A stretch of DNA of 64,000 nt, taken from Tetrastigma voinierianum (Eukaryota > Streptophyta > Magnoliopsida > Vitales > Vitaceae). The DNA lies in NCBI GenBank assembly GCA_016808115.1, contig JAEQBH010004103.1, positions 493,071 through 557,070 of the forward strand, written 5' to 3'. Below are positions 1 to 10,357 of this stretch, in pieces (the stretch's first letter is position 1; every line of letters begins with the position of its first letter). Under the pieces are notes generated by a model. The model saw nothing but the letters and a program-made list of their open reading frames with translations, did no database searches and had not been told where the DNA came from. Position numbers and translations under genes: made by a program.

Positions 1-235
1 GTTAGTGCTCCCAAGACTCCCACGCAATTTGATCTCGCAAGTGTCTCTGCACTCGATTAGTACTTCGCAGATCTCTCGCTAGTGCCCTAAGACTCCCGAT
101 TAGTACTTCTAAGACTCGTTATACCGCACCCGATTAGTACTTCAGACTCTCGTCTGCCGCGCTACGGCACCTCTGTCCCGCTGCGCTACGGCACTTCGTT
201 TCCGACAGCGCTACGGCACTCCTGGCTCAGATTCC
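1..235. repeat. LTR minisatellite (5' LTR copy)
   Basis: Degenerate units of roughly 20-30 bases carry GATTAGTACTTC, TTAGTGCTC and GCGCTACGGCACT cores. The same kind of array lies at 7255-7510 in the 3' LTR, with different unit number and order. It is therefore an internal tandem repeat of the LTR that has changed length since insertion. Confidence 0.75.
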
Positions 236-1044
236 TGAAACTCGCTTCTCGCATCAGAGCAATGATCTTTTGATATTATTATGATGTGTCTTACACGCTT
301 ATTAGCAATCGTTCGGGTATCTCGTAATTATATGATACTAACTCAAGAATAAATAAGAGGAAATTATGGTGTATCGTTCTGATCTGTAATACGTACGTGT
401 ATTTCTGAATAAGAGTAAGATCTATAACTCCTACGGGAGACCTGAATAAACATATAAGTCCTGTGGTATAATATAAGTCCAAGAGGTACCTACTGCATCA
501 GATAATAACATATGTGTAGTACCTACGGGTACTTTTATATAAGAATAAGCATAAGTCCGTTGTAGGCATAAGTCCGTGATAAGCATAATTACTTGTATAA
601 GTCCATTATCTGAATGCATGAAATTTTGGTACTAAGTATATATGGAGGTTATATAATCGTAGTACACATATTGTATATATGTTTCACTAAGTTTAAAGCT
701 GCACTGCTTAATCCGTGTAGGTACGTGAGAAGACGTCCAGAATTTCCGCATTCTTCAGGCCAACACACGAGTAGGGTTCATCAACAGAGTTCTGACTACC
801 AAAGAATTTGTAATTGTATGCTTTCGAATATGTAAATGGGACTTGCATCAGATATTCGACATCAGAAACACCACTACAAGTGGTATGATTTGGACGCGCC
901 AGGTATGATTTTGATATATTATAAGACTCGATATACCAATGTCTAACACCCGTAAAGAGTCCCCAAAGATATATATATGGTCTGCCGCCCTACTCGGTTC
1001 GGATCCTCATTATTTGGGTCGGCCTTCTGAATCTGGGCGTGACA
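1..1044 (+). repeat. 5' LTR (3' part) of the gypsy element
   Basis: This is the tail of the 5' LTR, equivalent to about 7280-8323 of the 3' LTR. Bases 386-481 match 7660-7755 exactly, and 512-627 match 7788-7903 exactly, while short segments between them differ strongly. It ends in TGACA at 1044, directly before the primer-binding site. Confidence 0.93.
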
Positions 1045-1062
1045 AGGTATCGAGCTCAGGTT
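1045..1062 (+). other. Primer-binding site, initiator tRNA-Met type (degenerate)
   Basis: Directly after the LTR end comes AGGTATCGAGCTCAGG, close to the plant retrotransposon primer-binding site TGGTATCAGAGC followed by CAGG. Its position right next to the LTR supports the call despite mismatches. Confidence 0.7.
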
Positions 1063-2340
1063 TAGGCGTCGAAAGTGTTTAAGATTTCGATGCACCTACA
1101 TAGAATGTGTCGCCTAATGCGATGTCTTTGTTCCTGCTTTTTATTGTCTAGAATGGATCCACTCTCAAGAAGTCGTTGATGAAACAAATTCGAAAAGCTG
1201 CCAATCCTTGATCCATCCGCTTCCCGCTCCGGTCCGTAGTCAACGATGAATGAAATGCTTCAACTGAAGCATTGCAGTCTCTCAGATATGGCAAGGTCCT
1301 AATCGACCACCGCCCCCACGAGCTCCTAGTGATGCAATACTTAAAGCATGGAGGAATAATTCCATGGTACAAGTGTATGGAAGAATCCGATAAAGTTTGT
1401 GTTTTGGCTTGAAAAACGAAAGTGGGTGATGATGAAACAATGTCCAAAGGGACCGTGCTGTCACATGTGCGGTTTCATTGTCGCAAGGTGCGTACCTTAT
1501 GACTCCGTGGAAGTCGGCTCGAGAAACCACCAATCCCGCATCCTATACGGACTACTGCTAATGAAGCTTAATACTAAGTATGTCACTCTATGATTACAAG
1601 GAGTCAAATGGAAGAAATTTTTGACTCTAAGACAAGGGAAAATGACAAGGGCCGAATATGAGAAAGAATTCAGCCCGCCCGCAAATATGCACTAATCCGG
1701 CCCTTACGGAAAATTCAGGTGTGGACAATTTGAGGAGGGCCTCATGAATCTATCAAAAGGTACTCACTTCGCTGTTACTGCTATAATCATTAATTTTTAT
1801 CAGCTGGTACAATCGGCTATAAAAATTGAGAACTCGGAAATGAAGAGTCAAGAAAGAAAGAAAGAGAAAGTTCTCAAGCAGGGTTCCTCTTTCGGGGGAA
1901 AAGACTCAGAGAGTCACAAGTCGATCCAAAGACGAGGTCCAAATGACAAGGGTAGGAGTCAAGACCCATCATGACACAAAGTTCCTGGGCCGAGGCATCT
2001 CAACCGGACAAGAGGAAAAGCCTGATGCCCAATATCACACAAGTATCATAGTGGTATTTGCAGACGCAGTAACTCCGAGGTTGTTTTATGTGGGAGTACC
2101 GAGCACGTGATAGCCAAATCGTCGCGAGGATTGGGAAGTTCTAGAAATCCTCGAGGAAGTGGTAGAGGAGGTCACATGTACCTCCACAGGAGCTCGAGTA
2201 GGGAGTAGAGGACGAGGGTGGCTCTAAGGTAGAGGTAATGTACGGGACGATGCGTCGTCACGCTACGGCCCCGGCACGAGCTTATGCGATGAGGCTCGAG
2301 AAGATCGGACATACGGGGGGTTATTGCGGGTACATTCCTC
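1063..2340 (+). pseudogene. gypsy gag remnant with CCHC trace
   Basis: No long frame survives in this interval, which lies between the primer-binding site and protease where gag is expected. At 2082-2118 a trace of a CCHC zinc knuckle is visible: a first Cys codon, Gly-Val-Pro, then His-Val-Ile-Ala, with a later cysteine not clear. Lys/Glu/Ser-rich translation around 1840-1970 fits the hydrophilic linker of a gag nucleocapsid. The call rests mainly on position, so only the element membership is firm. Confidence 0.6.
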
Positions 2341-2640
2341 TCTTTGATATTGATTTAATACTTTTTAATTGATCAGGGCTCTACACATTCATATATATGC
2401 ATAGAACAAATGACGATAAACTACTGCGGTAGAGCACATTTAGATTATGACACATTACACAAGTCCTCACGGGACACGGTGTTAGAGTCAACCGTGTGTA
2501 TAAATTGTCCCTTAATGGTCCGCGATGAAATTCACCGGTTGATCTAATTGGCTTTGCCTTTTCATGAGTTTGATTTGATCTTGGGATGGATTGGTTATCC
2601 AAACATCGAGGCCATAGTCATTGTGATAAGAAAAGCGTTT
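2341..2640 (+). pseudogene. gypsy aspartic protease remnant
   Basis: The frame from 2370 reads IDQGSTHSYIC, matching the active-site strand of plant gypsy retropepsins (Asp-x-Gly-Ser-Thr-His). Near 2570-2600 the sequence encodes FDLILG followed, after a missing base, by an Asp-Trp-Leu-like segment, the conserved second half of this protease. The two halves lie in different frames and the stretch between them is scrambled, so no working enzyme could be made. Confidence 0.75.
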
Positions 2641-3420
2641 TGCTGCATCATCCACGAGCCTGTCGGTAACCATACAAGGTATCCGATCTGAATCCGTGCC
2701 GAAAATTATGTCAGCTATGAAAGCCCGACGTTTTCTGAGAAAAGATTATGAAGCCTTTTTGGCTTTGATTCTTGACTCCGAGAGAACAGAAGCCAATTTA
2801 GAAAATATTCACGCAGTTAGGAGTTTCCTGACGTGTTTCCCGAAGAGTTACCGGGAGTACCACCTGAACGAGAAGTAGATCTCTCTATTGAAGTTGTTCA
2901 GGGAACGACTCCTATTTCAAGGGCACCTTACTGTATGGCTCCAACAGAACTAAAAGAGTTGAAGACTCAACTACAGGAGCTATTGGATAAGGGTTTCGTT
3001 CGACCTAGTGTTTCACCGTGGGGTGCGCCGGTTTTATTTGTTAAGAAGAAAGATGGCACTTTCCGAATGTGCATTGATTACCGGCAAATAAATAAAGTAA
3101 CAGTTAAGAATAAGTACCCGTTGCCAAGAATAGAAGATTTATTTGATCAATTGAGAGGAGCAAGTGTCTTCTCGAAGATAGACTTGCGATCGGGATATTA
3201 TCAACCGTGTAAAAGAAGTTGATGTCCCGAAAACAGCTTTCAGAACCCGTTATGGCCACTATGAGTTTTTGGTCATGCCATTTGGGTTGACTAATGCTCC
3301 AGCTGCGTTTATGGACTTGATGAATAGGGTTTTCCCTTATTTGGATCAATTTGTTATGGTATTTATTGATGATATCTTGGTGTATTCTAAAGATGCACGA
3401 GACATGAACACCATGTGAGG
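2641..3420 (+). pseudogene. gypsy reverse transcriptase, frameshifted
   Basis: This would copy element RNA into DNA. Frame 2833-3222 carries VFPEELPGVPPEREV, RPSVSPWGAPVLFVKKKDG, CIDYRQINKVTVKNKYPLP and FSKIDLRSGYYQ, all standard gypsy RT motifs. A short deletion near 3207 shifts the frame. The next frame carries YGHYEFLVMPFGLTNAPAAF and the catalytic FIDDILVYSK at about 3361-3390, then a stop near 3417. An upstream frame (2696-2878) holds the linker from protease to RT. The catalytic Asp pair is intact, but the enzyme is split into at least three frames. Confidence 0.93.
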
Positions 3421-4140
3421 ATAGTGTTGCAAACTTTTGAGAGAGAGAATCAGTTGTTTGCCAAATTAAGTAAATGATTTTTAGAAACTTTAAGGAAGTG
3501 TCATTCCCTAGGCCATATTGTATCTATGACGGTATTAGAGTGGATCCGGTAAAAATCGAAGCAATTTGTGATTGTGACCTCCTCGGAACATAGCAAGAGA
3601 TAAAGTTTCTCTTGGGCTTAGCGAGGTTGTGCTCGATTTGTACAAGGCTTTTCAGTTATAGCATCCTCACTTACAAGATTACTCCGGAAAGGAGTGAAAT
3701 TTGACTGGGATGATAAGTGCCAATCCAGTTTTGAAAAATTAAAGAAATACTGGTTGAAGCACCAGTGTTGATTCAACTGCCGGGTAGGGATTACACGGTA
3801 TCTGATGATGTGAGGGGATAGGTTTGGGATGCGTATTGATGCGGGATGGGAAAGTGGTGGCTTATGCTTCGGGCAATTGAGCGCATATGAGAAAAACTAT
3901 CCCACACATGATTTGGAGTTAGCAGTTGTAGTGTTCGCTTTGAAAATTTGGAGACACTATTTATATGGAGAAAAATGTAGAATTTTCAGCGATCAGCAAA
4001 GTACGAAATGTTGCTAACTCAAAAGATTTGAACAGAGGCAACGTCGGTGGTTGGAATTGTTGAAAGACTATGACTGTATAATTGATTACCACCCCGGGAA
4101 AGCAAATGTAGTGGCAGATGCCTTGAGTAGGAAAATGATT
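3421..4140 (+). pseudogene. gypsy RNase H remnant
   Basis: The RT connection and RNase H follow the RT with many stops. Frame 3829-4017 reads LSAYEKNYPTHDLELAVVVF and a Trp-Arg-His-Tyr-Leu-Tyr-Gly segment, the typical RNase H core that carries a catalytic Glu. After a break, LLKDYDCIIDYHPGKANVV and ADALSRK (4051-4134) form the conserved end with the final Asp. The first third (3421-3820) is too damaged to read in one frame. Confidence 0.88.
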
Positions 4141-5177
4141 TCTTCTCTGACCTTGAAAGATTATGATTGCAGATTTGCACCAGATGGAGCCATGTTGGCT
4201 CAATTGAATGTGATACCGGATTTAAGACAAATGATTGTGAATGCTCAGAAAAATGATGACAAGTTACAAGAATTGGCTCAGCTGGTCAGTACTGGAGACA
4301 AGACTGATTTTGCCATAGATGGAAGTGGAGGTTTGTTGTACAAGAACAGATTATGTGTACCGAATGATATGGAATTGAAAAAGAAAATATTATATGAAAG
4401 CCACAATACTGTTTTCACCATGCATCCTGGAAGTAATAAAATGTACCAGGATATGAAACAGTCCTACTGGTGGCGAGGGATGAAAAAGGACATTTCTGAG
4501 TATGTGGTTAAGTGTCTGACGTGTCAGCAAGTAAAAGCTGAACACCAAGTACCATCCGGTTTATTGAATCCCCTTCCAATTCCCCAATGGAAGTGGGATA
4601 ACATAACTATGGATTTTGTATCCGGTTTTCCCCTCACCCAAAAGAAACATGATGCAATCTGGGTAATAGTGGACCGACTGACCAAGTCTGCTCACTTCTT
4701 ACCGATTCGACTTGACTACTCCATGGATCGTTTAGCGGACCTTTATGTGAATAGTCATTCGGATTACATGGTGTTCCGATATCATTAGTGTCCGACGCGA
4801 TCCTCGGTTTCACGTCAAGGTTTTGGAAAGGGGATTCTGATCAGCTTTTGGTACGAGATTGAATTTCAGCACTGCTTTCCATCCACAAACAGATGGGCCG
4901 ATCACGAAGAGTGATCCATGTATTAGGAGTAATAGCCGAGTACGTGTGAATTTTCGGAAGTTGGGATAGATGCGTTCCCTCATGGAATTTACCTATAACA
5001 ACGATTATCCAATCCGGTATTGGTATGGCCGTATGAAGCTACGTATGAAGAGCGATGTAGAACTCCTACGTGTTGGATAGAGATGAATGAGCATAAGATT
5101 ATTAGTCTGAATTAGTAAAAAGACACGGAAGAAAAAGTTCGGATTATTATTGAGAGATTAAAAGCTGCACAGTGTGA
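4141..5177 (+). pseudogene. gypsy integrase, N-terminal part open, core decayed
   Basis: The element's best open frame runs 4051-4788 (245 codons). It holds the zinc-binding HHCC domain (His of MHPGSNKMYQDM, then CLTCQQVKAEHQVPSGLLNP) and the first catalytic Asp in ITMDFVSGFP, followed by IWVIVDRLTKSAHFLPIR. The frame ends at 4788 just before the second-Asp motif; the bases from 4791 still resemble that block but are shifted. A HPQTDG-like segment near 4890, which should carry the third acidic residue, is also out of frame. 4900-5177 continues the core with stops. Confidence 0.92.
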
Positions 5178-5639
5178 ATGAGGTCTTATGCTAATTTGAA
5201 GAGAAAAGATATAGAGTATGAAGTCGGAGATAAAGTGTTTTTAAAAGTATCTCCGTGGAAAAAGATACTCCGTTTTGGAAGGAAAGGGAAATTGAGTCCA
5301 CGATTCATTGGACCTTACGAAGTTTTAGAAAGAGTTGGACCAGTAGCGTATCGTTTGGCACTCCCTACGGAGTTAGCCAAATTACATGATGTATTCCATG
5401 TGTCTATGCTTCGGAGATATCGTTCTGACCCATCGCACATATTACCAGTTCAAGATATACAGGAAGATTTCACCTTCGATGAAGAGCCGAAAGCTATTCT
5501 AGATCGTGAAATAAGACAGTTAAGAAGCAAGCAAGTTCCCTTTAGTAAAAGTGCTTTGGCAACATCATGGTATGGAAGAAGCAACATAGAGACGAGGAAT
5601 CGTGATGAGAGATGCAGTGCCCTCGGCTCTTCAGTTTAA
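5178..5639 (+). pseudogene. Integrase C-terminus with chromodomain-like tail
   Basis: The open frame carries the integrase C-terminal GPY/F module (YEVGDKVFLKVSPWKK, then LSPRFIGPYEVLERVGPVAY) and HDVFHVSMLRRYRSDPSHIL. It then enters the region where Tekay-type elements carry a chromodomain (ILDREIRQLRSKQVPF). After that the frame is shifted, so the aromatic-cage end of the chromodomain is lost. In this lineage the chromodomain directs insertion into heterochromatin. The polypurine tract follows about 20 bases downstream. Confidence 0.88.
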
Positions 5640-5660
5640 GGTATTTACCCGAGGGACGAA

Positions 5661-5679
5661 ATTTATTTTAGGGGAGAAT
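5661..5679 (+). other. Polypurine tract of the gypsy element
   Basis: The sequence TTTTAGGGGAGAAT lies immediately before the 3' LTR start (TGTAACACCCG at 5680). This is the expected primer for plus-strand DNA synthesis. Confidence 0.8.
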
Positions 5680-6478
5680 TGTAACACCCGAAGATGCCAC
5701 TAGTTGTTTTCAACATGTTTAGGGTATTTTGTAGGCATAAATTAAAATTTTCGTAAATTAACTACGAAAATATGGAAAACTTAGAAACCCGGAAGTTGTA
5801 CAAATTATAAGGGCAAAAGTGTGATTTGCCAAAAAGGGATATCAAATATATGAATTAATAAGATTAGAGGCTAAAGTATGAATAATAAGAGTTTAATGTA
5901 ATTAATGGAAGTTGGGGGGATTAAAAGAAATAATTTAAAAACCCTTATTATAAAAAGAGGTGTGGAGACCAAAAATGTATTTTTGGTCTCCAAACAAACC
6001 TACGGGAGAGGGGAGGAAAAAGGAAGGAGAAGAAGAGAAAGAAAGAAGAAAGAGAGGAAGGAGGGAGCAAAATCTGGTTATGGATGCTTTTGACCTTGGT
6101 ATGGAAACTATGGATTTTTAGCATGTTTTTTGGTAGAATTACTTGAGTATCTATTGCTAGGGTTTTTCCATTGAACATTAAAATTGATTCCCATCTCTAG
6201 GGTTTTGCTAGGCAAACATTATAACTCTAGATTTAAAGGGAAGTTTGGTTGAAAAGCCCTAGTTCATAATGATAGATATGGAATCCTCAAAATTCCAGGT
6301 TTGTAGAATTGGGTGAAAATTGGTATGAATCCTAGGATTCCTTTGCAAATTAAAAGTGTTTGTGGAGTTCTTGGGAGGGATTCCATGTTAGTTTTTGATG
6401 AAGGATGCATTAGGAGTGATCTAAGGATGATAAGGCATGAAAAATGGGAGAAACCACCCAATTTGGGCACTTTTCGGG

Positions 6479-6558
6479 AAGTCCTACGGTAGGATTGAAG
6501 TCCTACCGGTAGAATATCGATACTGGTCATTTTTGGCCAAGTCCTACCGGTAGGACTT
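6479..6558. repeat. Palindrome cluster in the LTR
   Basis: A perfect 20-base palindrome, AAGTCCTACCGGTAGGACTT, lies at 6539-6558. Two imperfect copies of the same core sit at 6479-6513, and a further decayed half follows at 6559-6576. The cluster lies in the first third of the 3' LTR. Whether it acts as a protein-binding or recombination site cannot be told from sequence. Confidence 0.8.
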
Positions 6559-7254
6559 AAGTCTACCATTAGGACTACTGCTACAATTCAGTTTTGACCA
6601 GTTTCATTATTTTGGCCATAACTTGCTCATTTCTTACCGATTTGAGTGATTCAAGTGGCCAAATAAAATGAGCTTCAAGGAGAACCAAACCTATTTTATG
6701 GGGTATCTCAAATTCTACGACTCCAGATGGCCCAAAATTTCACTAAAGTGAGAGCATGTGCAAGCCCATTTCATAATCCAGTTAATCCTAGAAAGTAGTC
6801 AGGAATTGTTTCGGACGTAACTTGAAGTTTCGATTGCTCAGTGGGGTGATTCCAGTTGGAATAGAACCCTTAGCACCTTAAATTTAAAGTAGTACAAATA
6901 TCCAGTGCCAAATATCGAGACAAGGCACTGGAAAATAGATAGTGCAATCTGTACCTTGGTAAAATCGGTAAATCGACTAGTTGGCATGAAAATGCCATAA
7001 CTTTAGTTTGGATGATCCGATTGGATTGATTCCAATTCCTGGGTAAAGTAGATTCAGAGAAGAATAAGAATACATGATTAAGGTGTGATTATATACGCAT
7101 CATATACCTTGCCGTATATGAAATACGATGCATCGTGAACACGTAATGTGGCTAAGAATGCCATATTCTAAAGCAGTAAGTGCGAACTCCTTATAATTAT
7201 AAAAATACCTGAGATCAGTTATTAATTGACATAACACTTCTGCCTGATTAGGCC

Positions 7255-7510
7255 TTGGTACTCACATTTAGTGCTCGGCACTCTTTGAATAGTACTTAGG
7301 TCACTCTGTTAGTGCTCAGGCACTCCCGATTGTGCCGGTACTCACGGTAGTGCTTTCAGGCCTCACGGTGTGCCGGTACTCTGGTAGTGCTACGGCACTC
7401 CCGATTAATACTTCGGTATCTGTCTGTTAAGTGCTCACGGCACTCTGTCTGTTAAGTGCTCACGGCACTCTGTTACGATTAGTGCTATGGCGCACTCGGG
7501 TTACGCATAT
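7255..7510. repeat. LTR minisatellite (3' LTR copy)
   Basis: Repeated cores TTAGTGCTCACGGCACTC, GTAGTGCTACGGCACTC and TGTGCCGGTACTC recur about every 20-30 bases. Each unit has a partly self-complementary GTGC...GCAC pair, so units could fold into small stems. It corresponds to 1-235 in the 5' LTR. Confidence 0.8.
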
Positions 7511-8323
7511 TCTGGAAATCCTGGCTTCCGATGCTTGTATAATATCTTTGGATATTATTATGATGTCTTACGTTTATTAGTCTTGATGCAGGTATTCCGT
7601 AATTATATGATACTATCCCGAAGAATAAATAAGAGGAAATTATGGTGTATCGTTACGTCGTAATACGTACGTGTATTTCTGAATAAGAGTAAGATCTATA
7701 ACTCCTACGGGAGACCTGAATAAACATATAAGTCCTGTGGTATAATATAAGTCCAGTAGTACCTACGGGTACTTCCGTATAATGAACATGTGTAGTACCT
7801 ACGGGTACTTTTATATAAGAATAAGCATAAGTCCGTTGTAGGCATAAGTCCGTGATAAGCATAATTACTTGTATAAGTCCATTATCTGAATGCATGAAAT
7901 TTTAATTTTTGTTATTGTTATATGTAGCTATATAGCGAGTACACATATTGTATATATGTTTCCCGCTATAAGCGTAAAACAGCACGGGTTCTAATCCGTG
8001 GAGTGCGAGAAGACGTCGAGAATTCCGCATTCTTGGGGGTAACACAGTAGGGGTTCATCATTTGTCAGGTTAGCACTACGATCGATGGTATGGTGTATAG
8101 TTTTTGAATATGTAAATGGGACCCAGTGCGTATATCGACACTGTAATAAACCACTACGGTGGTAGTTTTATTTTAGACGTTTGTATATGATTTTGATATA
8201 TTATAAGACTTGGATATACCAATGTCTAATTATTGAGTAAAGAAGTCCAGTATATATATATGGTCTCGCGTCGGTTTCGGTTCGGATCAGATCATTTGGG
8301 TCGGGCGGGAATCGGGCGTGACA

Positions 8324-8528
8324 TGTAAGTTACATCTTGGTGTTCTGGCTATACAGTTATCCTTATCAAACTTCCAGAATATTGTGCGACATAGTGTGGT
8401 GACTTAGCACGAGTCCATATGATGTTCTTTTTGATTTTTATTCCCAGAAAATAACATCAGCCAAGTCCATGTCTTCATATCCAAATCTTGAATTCAACAT
8501 GTTCTTGGTAGATGTAATCATCTTATCA
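8324..8528 (-). pseudogene. copia RT-RNase H junction, truncated
   Basis: The reverse complement aligns base for base, with gaps, to 15060-15215 in copy A and 17720-17850 in copy B. These hold the end of RT and the start of RNase H. The match stops at 8324, where the gypsy LTR begins, so this is an insertion break rather than gradual decay. Confidence 0.85.
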
Positions 8529-9186
8529 TCACTCTGAAGTAATCAGCATGTCATCTACGTCTGAACATCTGATGACATAGCCATGTTCATCATCTTTGAC
8601 ATAGACACACTTGTCATTCATTGATTTTGAATCCGTGTGACAACATGCGTTGTCAAATTTCTCATGCCATTGTTTCGGTGCTTGTTTTAATCCATACAAG
8701 GATTTCACCAATCTATAGACTTTCATTTCTTGTCCCGGAGCAGAAAACCCCTCAGGTTGCTCCATGTAGATTTCTTCATTCAAATCTCCATTTAAGAAAA
8801 GCTGTCTTGACATCCATTTGATGTACCTCGAGATCTTTTTAGTGCGGCAGTGCAAGCACCATCCTTATGGAGTTTATTCTCGTCACAGGAGAATACGTTT
8901 CAAAATAATCCAGACCCTCAGTTTGCCTATAGCCTTTGATCACAAGTCTTGCCTTGTATTTGTCTATTGATCCGTCTACTTTCCTTTTCCTCTTAAAAAT
9001 CCACTTGGAACTTAGAGGTTTACAACCCGATGGAAGATCACTAATTCCCAGTATGGTTATCTTGATATGGAATCCAATTTCACTTTTTAATTGCCTCTTT
9101 CCATGAGACTCTCCAGTAGAGTTCAACGCCTCTTTATAGGTTTGAGTTCCCCTTCGAGCATGTATGTCGAGAAAATCTCGGACCAA
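8529..9186 (-). pseudogene. copia reverse transcriptase, copy C
   Basis: Two overlapping minus-strand frames cover the enzyme. Frame 9186-8839 has PLSSKWIFKRKRKVDGSIDK, YKARLVIKGYRQTEGLDYFE and TYSPVTRI. Frame 8855-8529 has LFLNGDLNEEIYMEQPEGF, YRLVKSLYGLKQAPKQWHEK and DVDDMLI at about 8563-8546, the copia catalytic Asp pair, with Ser-Asp in place of the usual Tyr before Val-Asp-Asp. A frame change lies near 8850. In the live element this domain copies the RNA genome. Confidence 0.93.
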
Positions 9187-10130
9187 ATGATTTTGTCCTT
9201 GCCTTTTCTGCGCACAGGTTCTACCTCTCCATCGATATCTTCATCGACTATTTTTCATGAATAGTCTCGGCCCACTCGTTTTGATGAAGCCCAGAACTTT
9301 TCCTTGGATCAGGTATGGAAACACATCCTCAAGAATGATGCGTTCCTCGATTCCATTATCGTGTTAAGTGAATATGGGATATTAGACTCATAAACAAGAA
9401 ATCGATAAGCAGCAGCATTGTATTGCATAACCAATGAAGATGCAATCAATAGTTTTAGGTCTATTCTCACCTTTTGGGTGGAGGAGCGCCACTGCAGCGG
9501 ACATCCCCACTTTCATGAAGTATTTGTAGGATGGCTTCATTCCTTTCCATAACTCATATGGAGTCTTTTATGCTTTCTTTTTAGGTACCTTATTTAGAAG
9601 GTAATTAGCAGATAAATGAAACTCTCCCCACATGTTTTGTGGTAGACGAACATCGACATTACATTCATCATTTCTTTTAGAGTGCGATTTTTCTGCTCAA
9701 CCACTCCATTAGATTGTGGCGAATAAGGTGCTGTGGTTTCATGTATAATCCCATGTTAAGCACAAAGGTCAACAAATGGAGATTCATACTCTCCACCTCG
9801 ATCACTTCTCAGCACTTTAATTTTCCTATTGAGTTGATTCTCAGCTTCGTTTTTGTAGAGAACAAATTTCTCTGTCGCCTCGCCCCTTACTTTTAAGTAA
9901 GTACACATAACAGTACTTGGTGCTATCATCCACAAAGGTAATAAAATATTTATTACCACCTCTTGTTTGTATGAGCTTCAAATCACATATATCACTATGG
10001 ATTAAGTCAAGAGGTTCAATGTGTCTTTCAATGCTTTGACAGGATGACTTTGTTAGTTTTTCCTCGACACAAGTTTCACGCTTGTGCTTTGCATCGATTT
10101 GGAAGGGATTTTGGTATATGATTTAAGGAT
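9187..10130 (-). pseudogene. copia integrase, copy C
   Basis: Frame 9959-9756 contains VRGEATEKFVLYKNEAENQL and LRSDRGGEYESPF, the block around the second catalytic Asp of copia integrase. The HHCC-side sequence and first Asp block lie upstream (about 10130-9960) and the third acidic block downstream, both broken by stops. The tail (9700-9187) translates in fragments up to the RT start. Copy A carries the matching region at about 13830-14700. Confidence 0.88.
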
Positions 10131-10357
10131 TAATTAATTTGCATGATGTATCATAATTAACATGTCCTAATCTACCATGCCATAGATTAGATGACTCAAA
10201 GAATATAGCGAAGAACTAGCTTTATTCATTTCGACTTAATGATAGTCGTACATTAAAAGCTACATACCGCCACTCATATACCCTTTTCGACATGCATTCC
10301 GCTATTTGATAGAACAAATTTATCGACTTAAACACCAACCGAGAAATCCATGACTAT
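10131..10357 (-). pseudogene. copia GAG-pre-integrase segment, copy C
   Basis: The reverse complement matches copy A 13500-13800, where the translation reads SSNLWHGRLSCINYDTLRKL, the GAG-pre-integrase signature that precedes the integrase zinc site. In copy C the frame is broken, so homology rather than an open frame supports the call. Confidence 0.75.

Larger units (their letters stand above)
1..8323 (+). mobile_element. Ty3/gypsy chromovirus (Tekay/Del-like), decayed, 5' end cut by window
   Basis: Domains run in gypsy order: partial 5' LTR, primer-binding site, gag remnant, protease, reverse transcriptase, RNase H, integrase, a C-terminal chromodomain-like tail, polypurine tract, 3' LTR. 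Both LTRs end in the same bases (GGGCGTGACA at 1044 and 8323) and share long identical stretches. The integrase tail (GPYEVLERVGPVAYRLALP near 5300) and LTRs over 2.5 kb are typical of plant Tekay/Del chromoviruses. Every reading frame is broken, so the copy cannot act alone. The target-site duplication cannot be tested because the left end lies outside the window. It interrupts a minus-strand copia, so it is younger than that element. Confidence 0.93.
5680..8323 (+). repeat. 3' LTR of the gypsy element (2644 bp)
   Basis: It starts TGTAACACCC after the polypurine tract and ends GGGCGTGACA, matching the 5' LTR end. The long AT-rich first part holds a purine-rich GGAAGGAGAAG stretch (6005-6060), phrases such as TTTTGGCCATAACTTG that recur in the LTR at 37951-40970, and palindromes at 6479-6558. 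The minisatellite at 7255-7510 precedes the part shared with 1-1044. The next base, 8324, is copia sequence, so the right boundary is exact. Confidence 0.93.

Noticed and set aside
1..235. CRISPR-like array because of regular short repeats
   Set aside because: Units are degenerate, spacers are not distinct, and the array is inside a plant LTR and recurs in the sister LTR.
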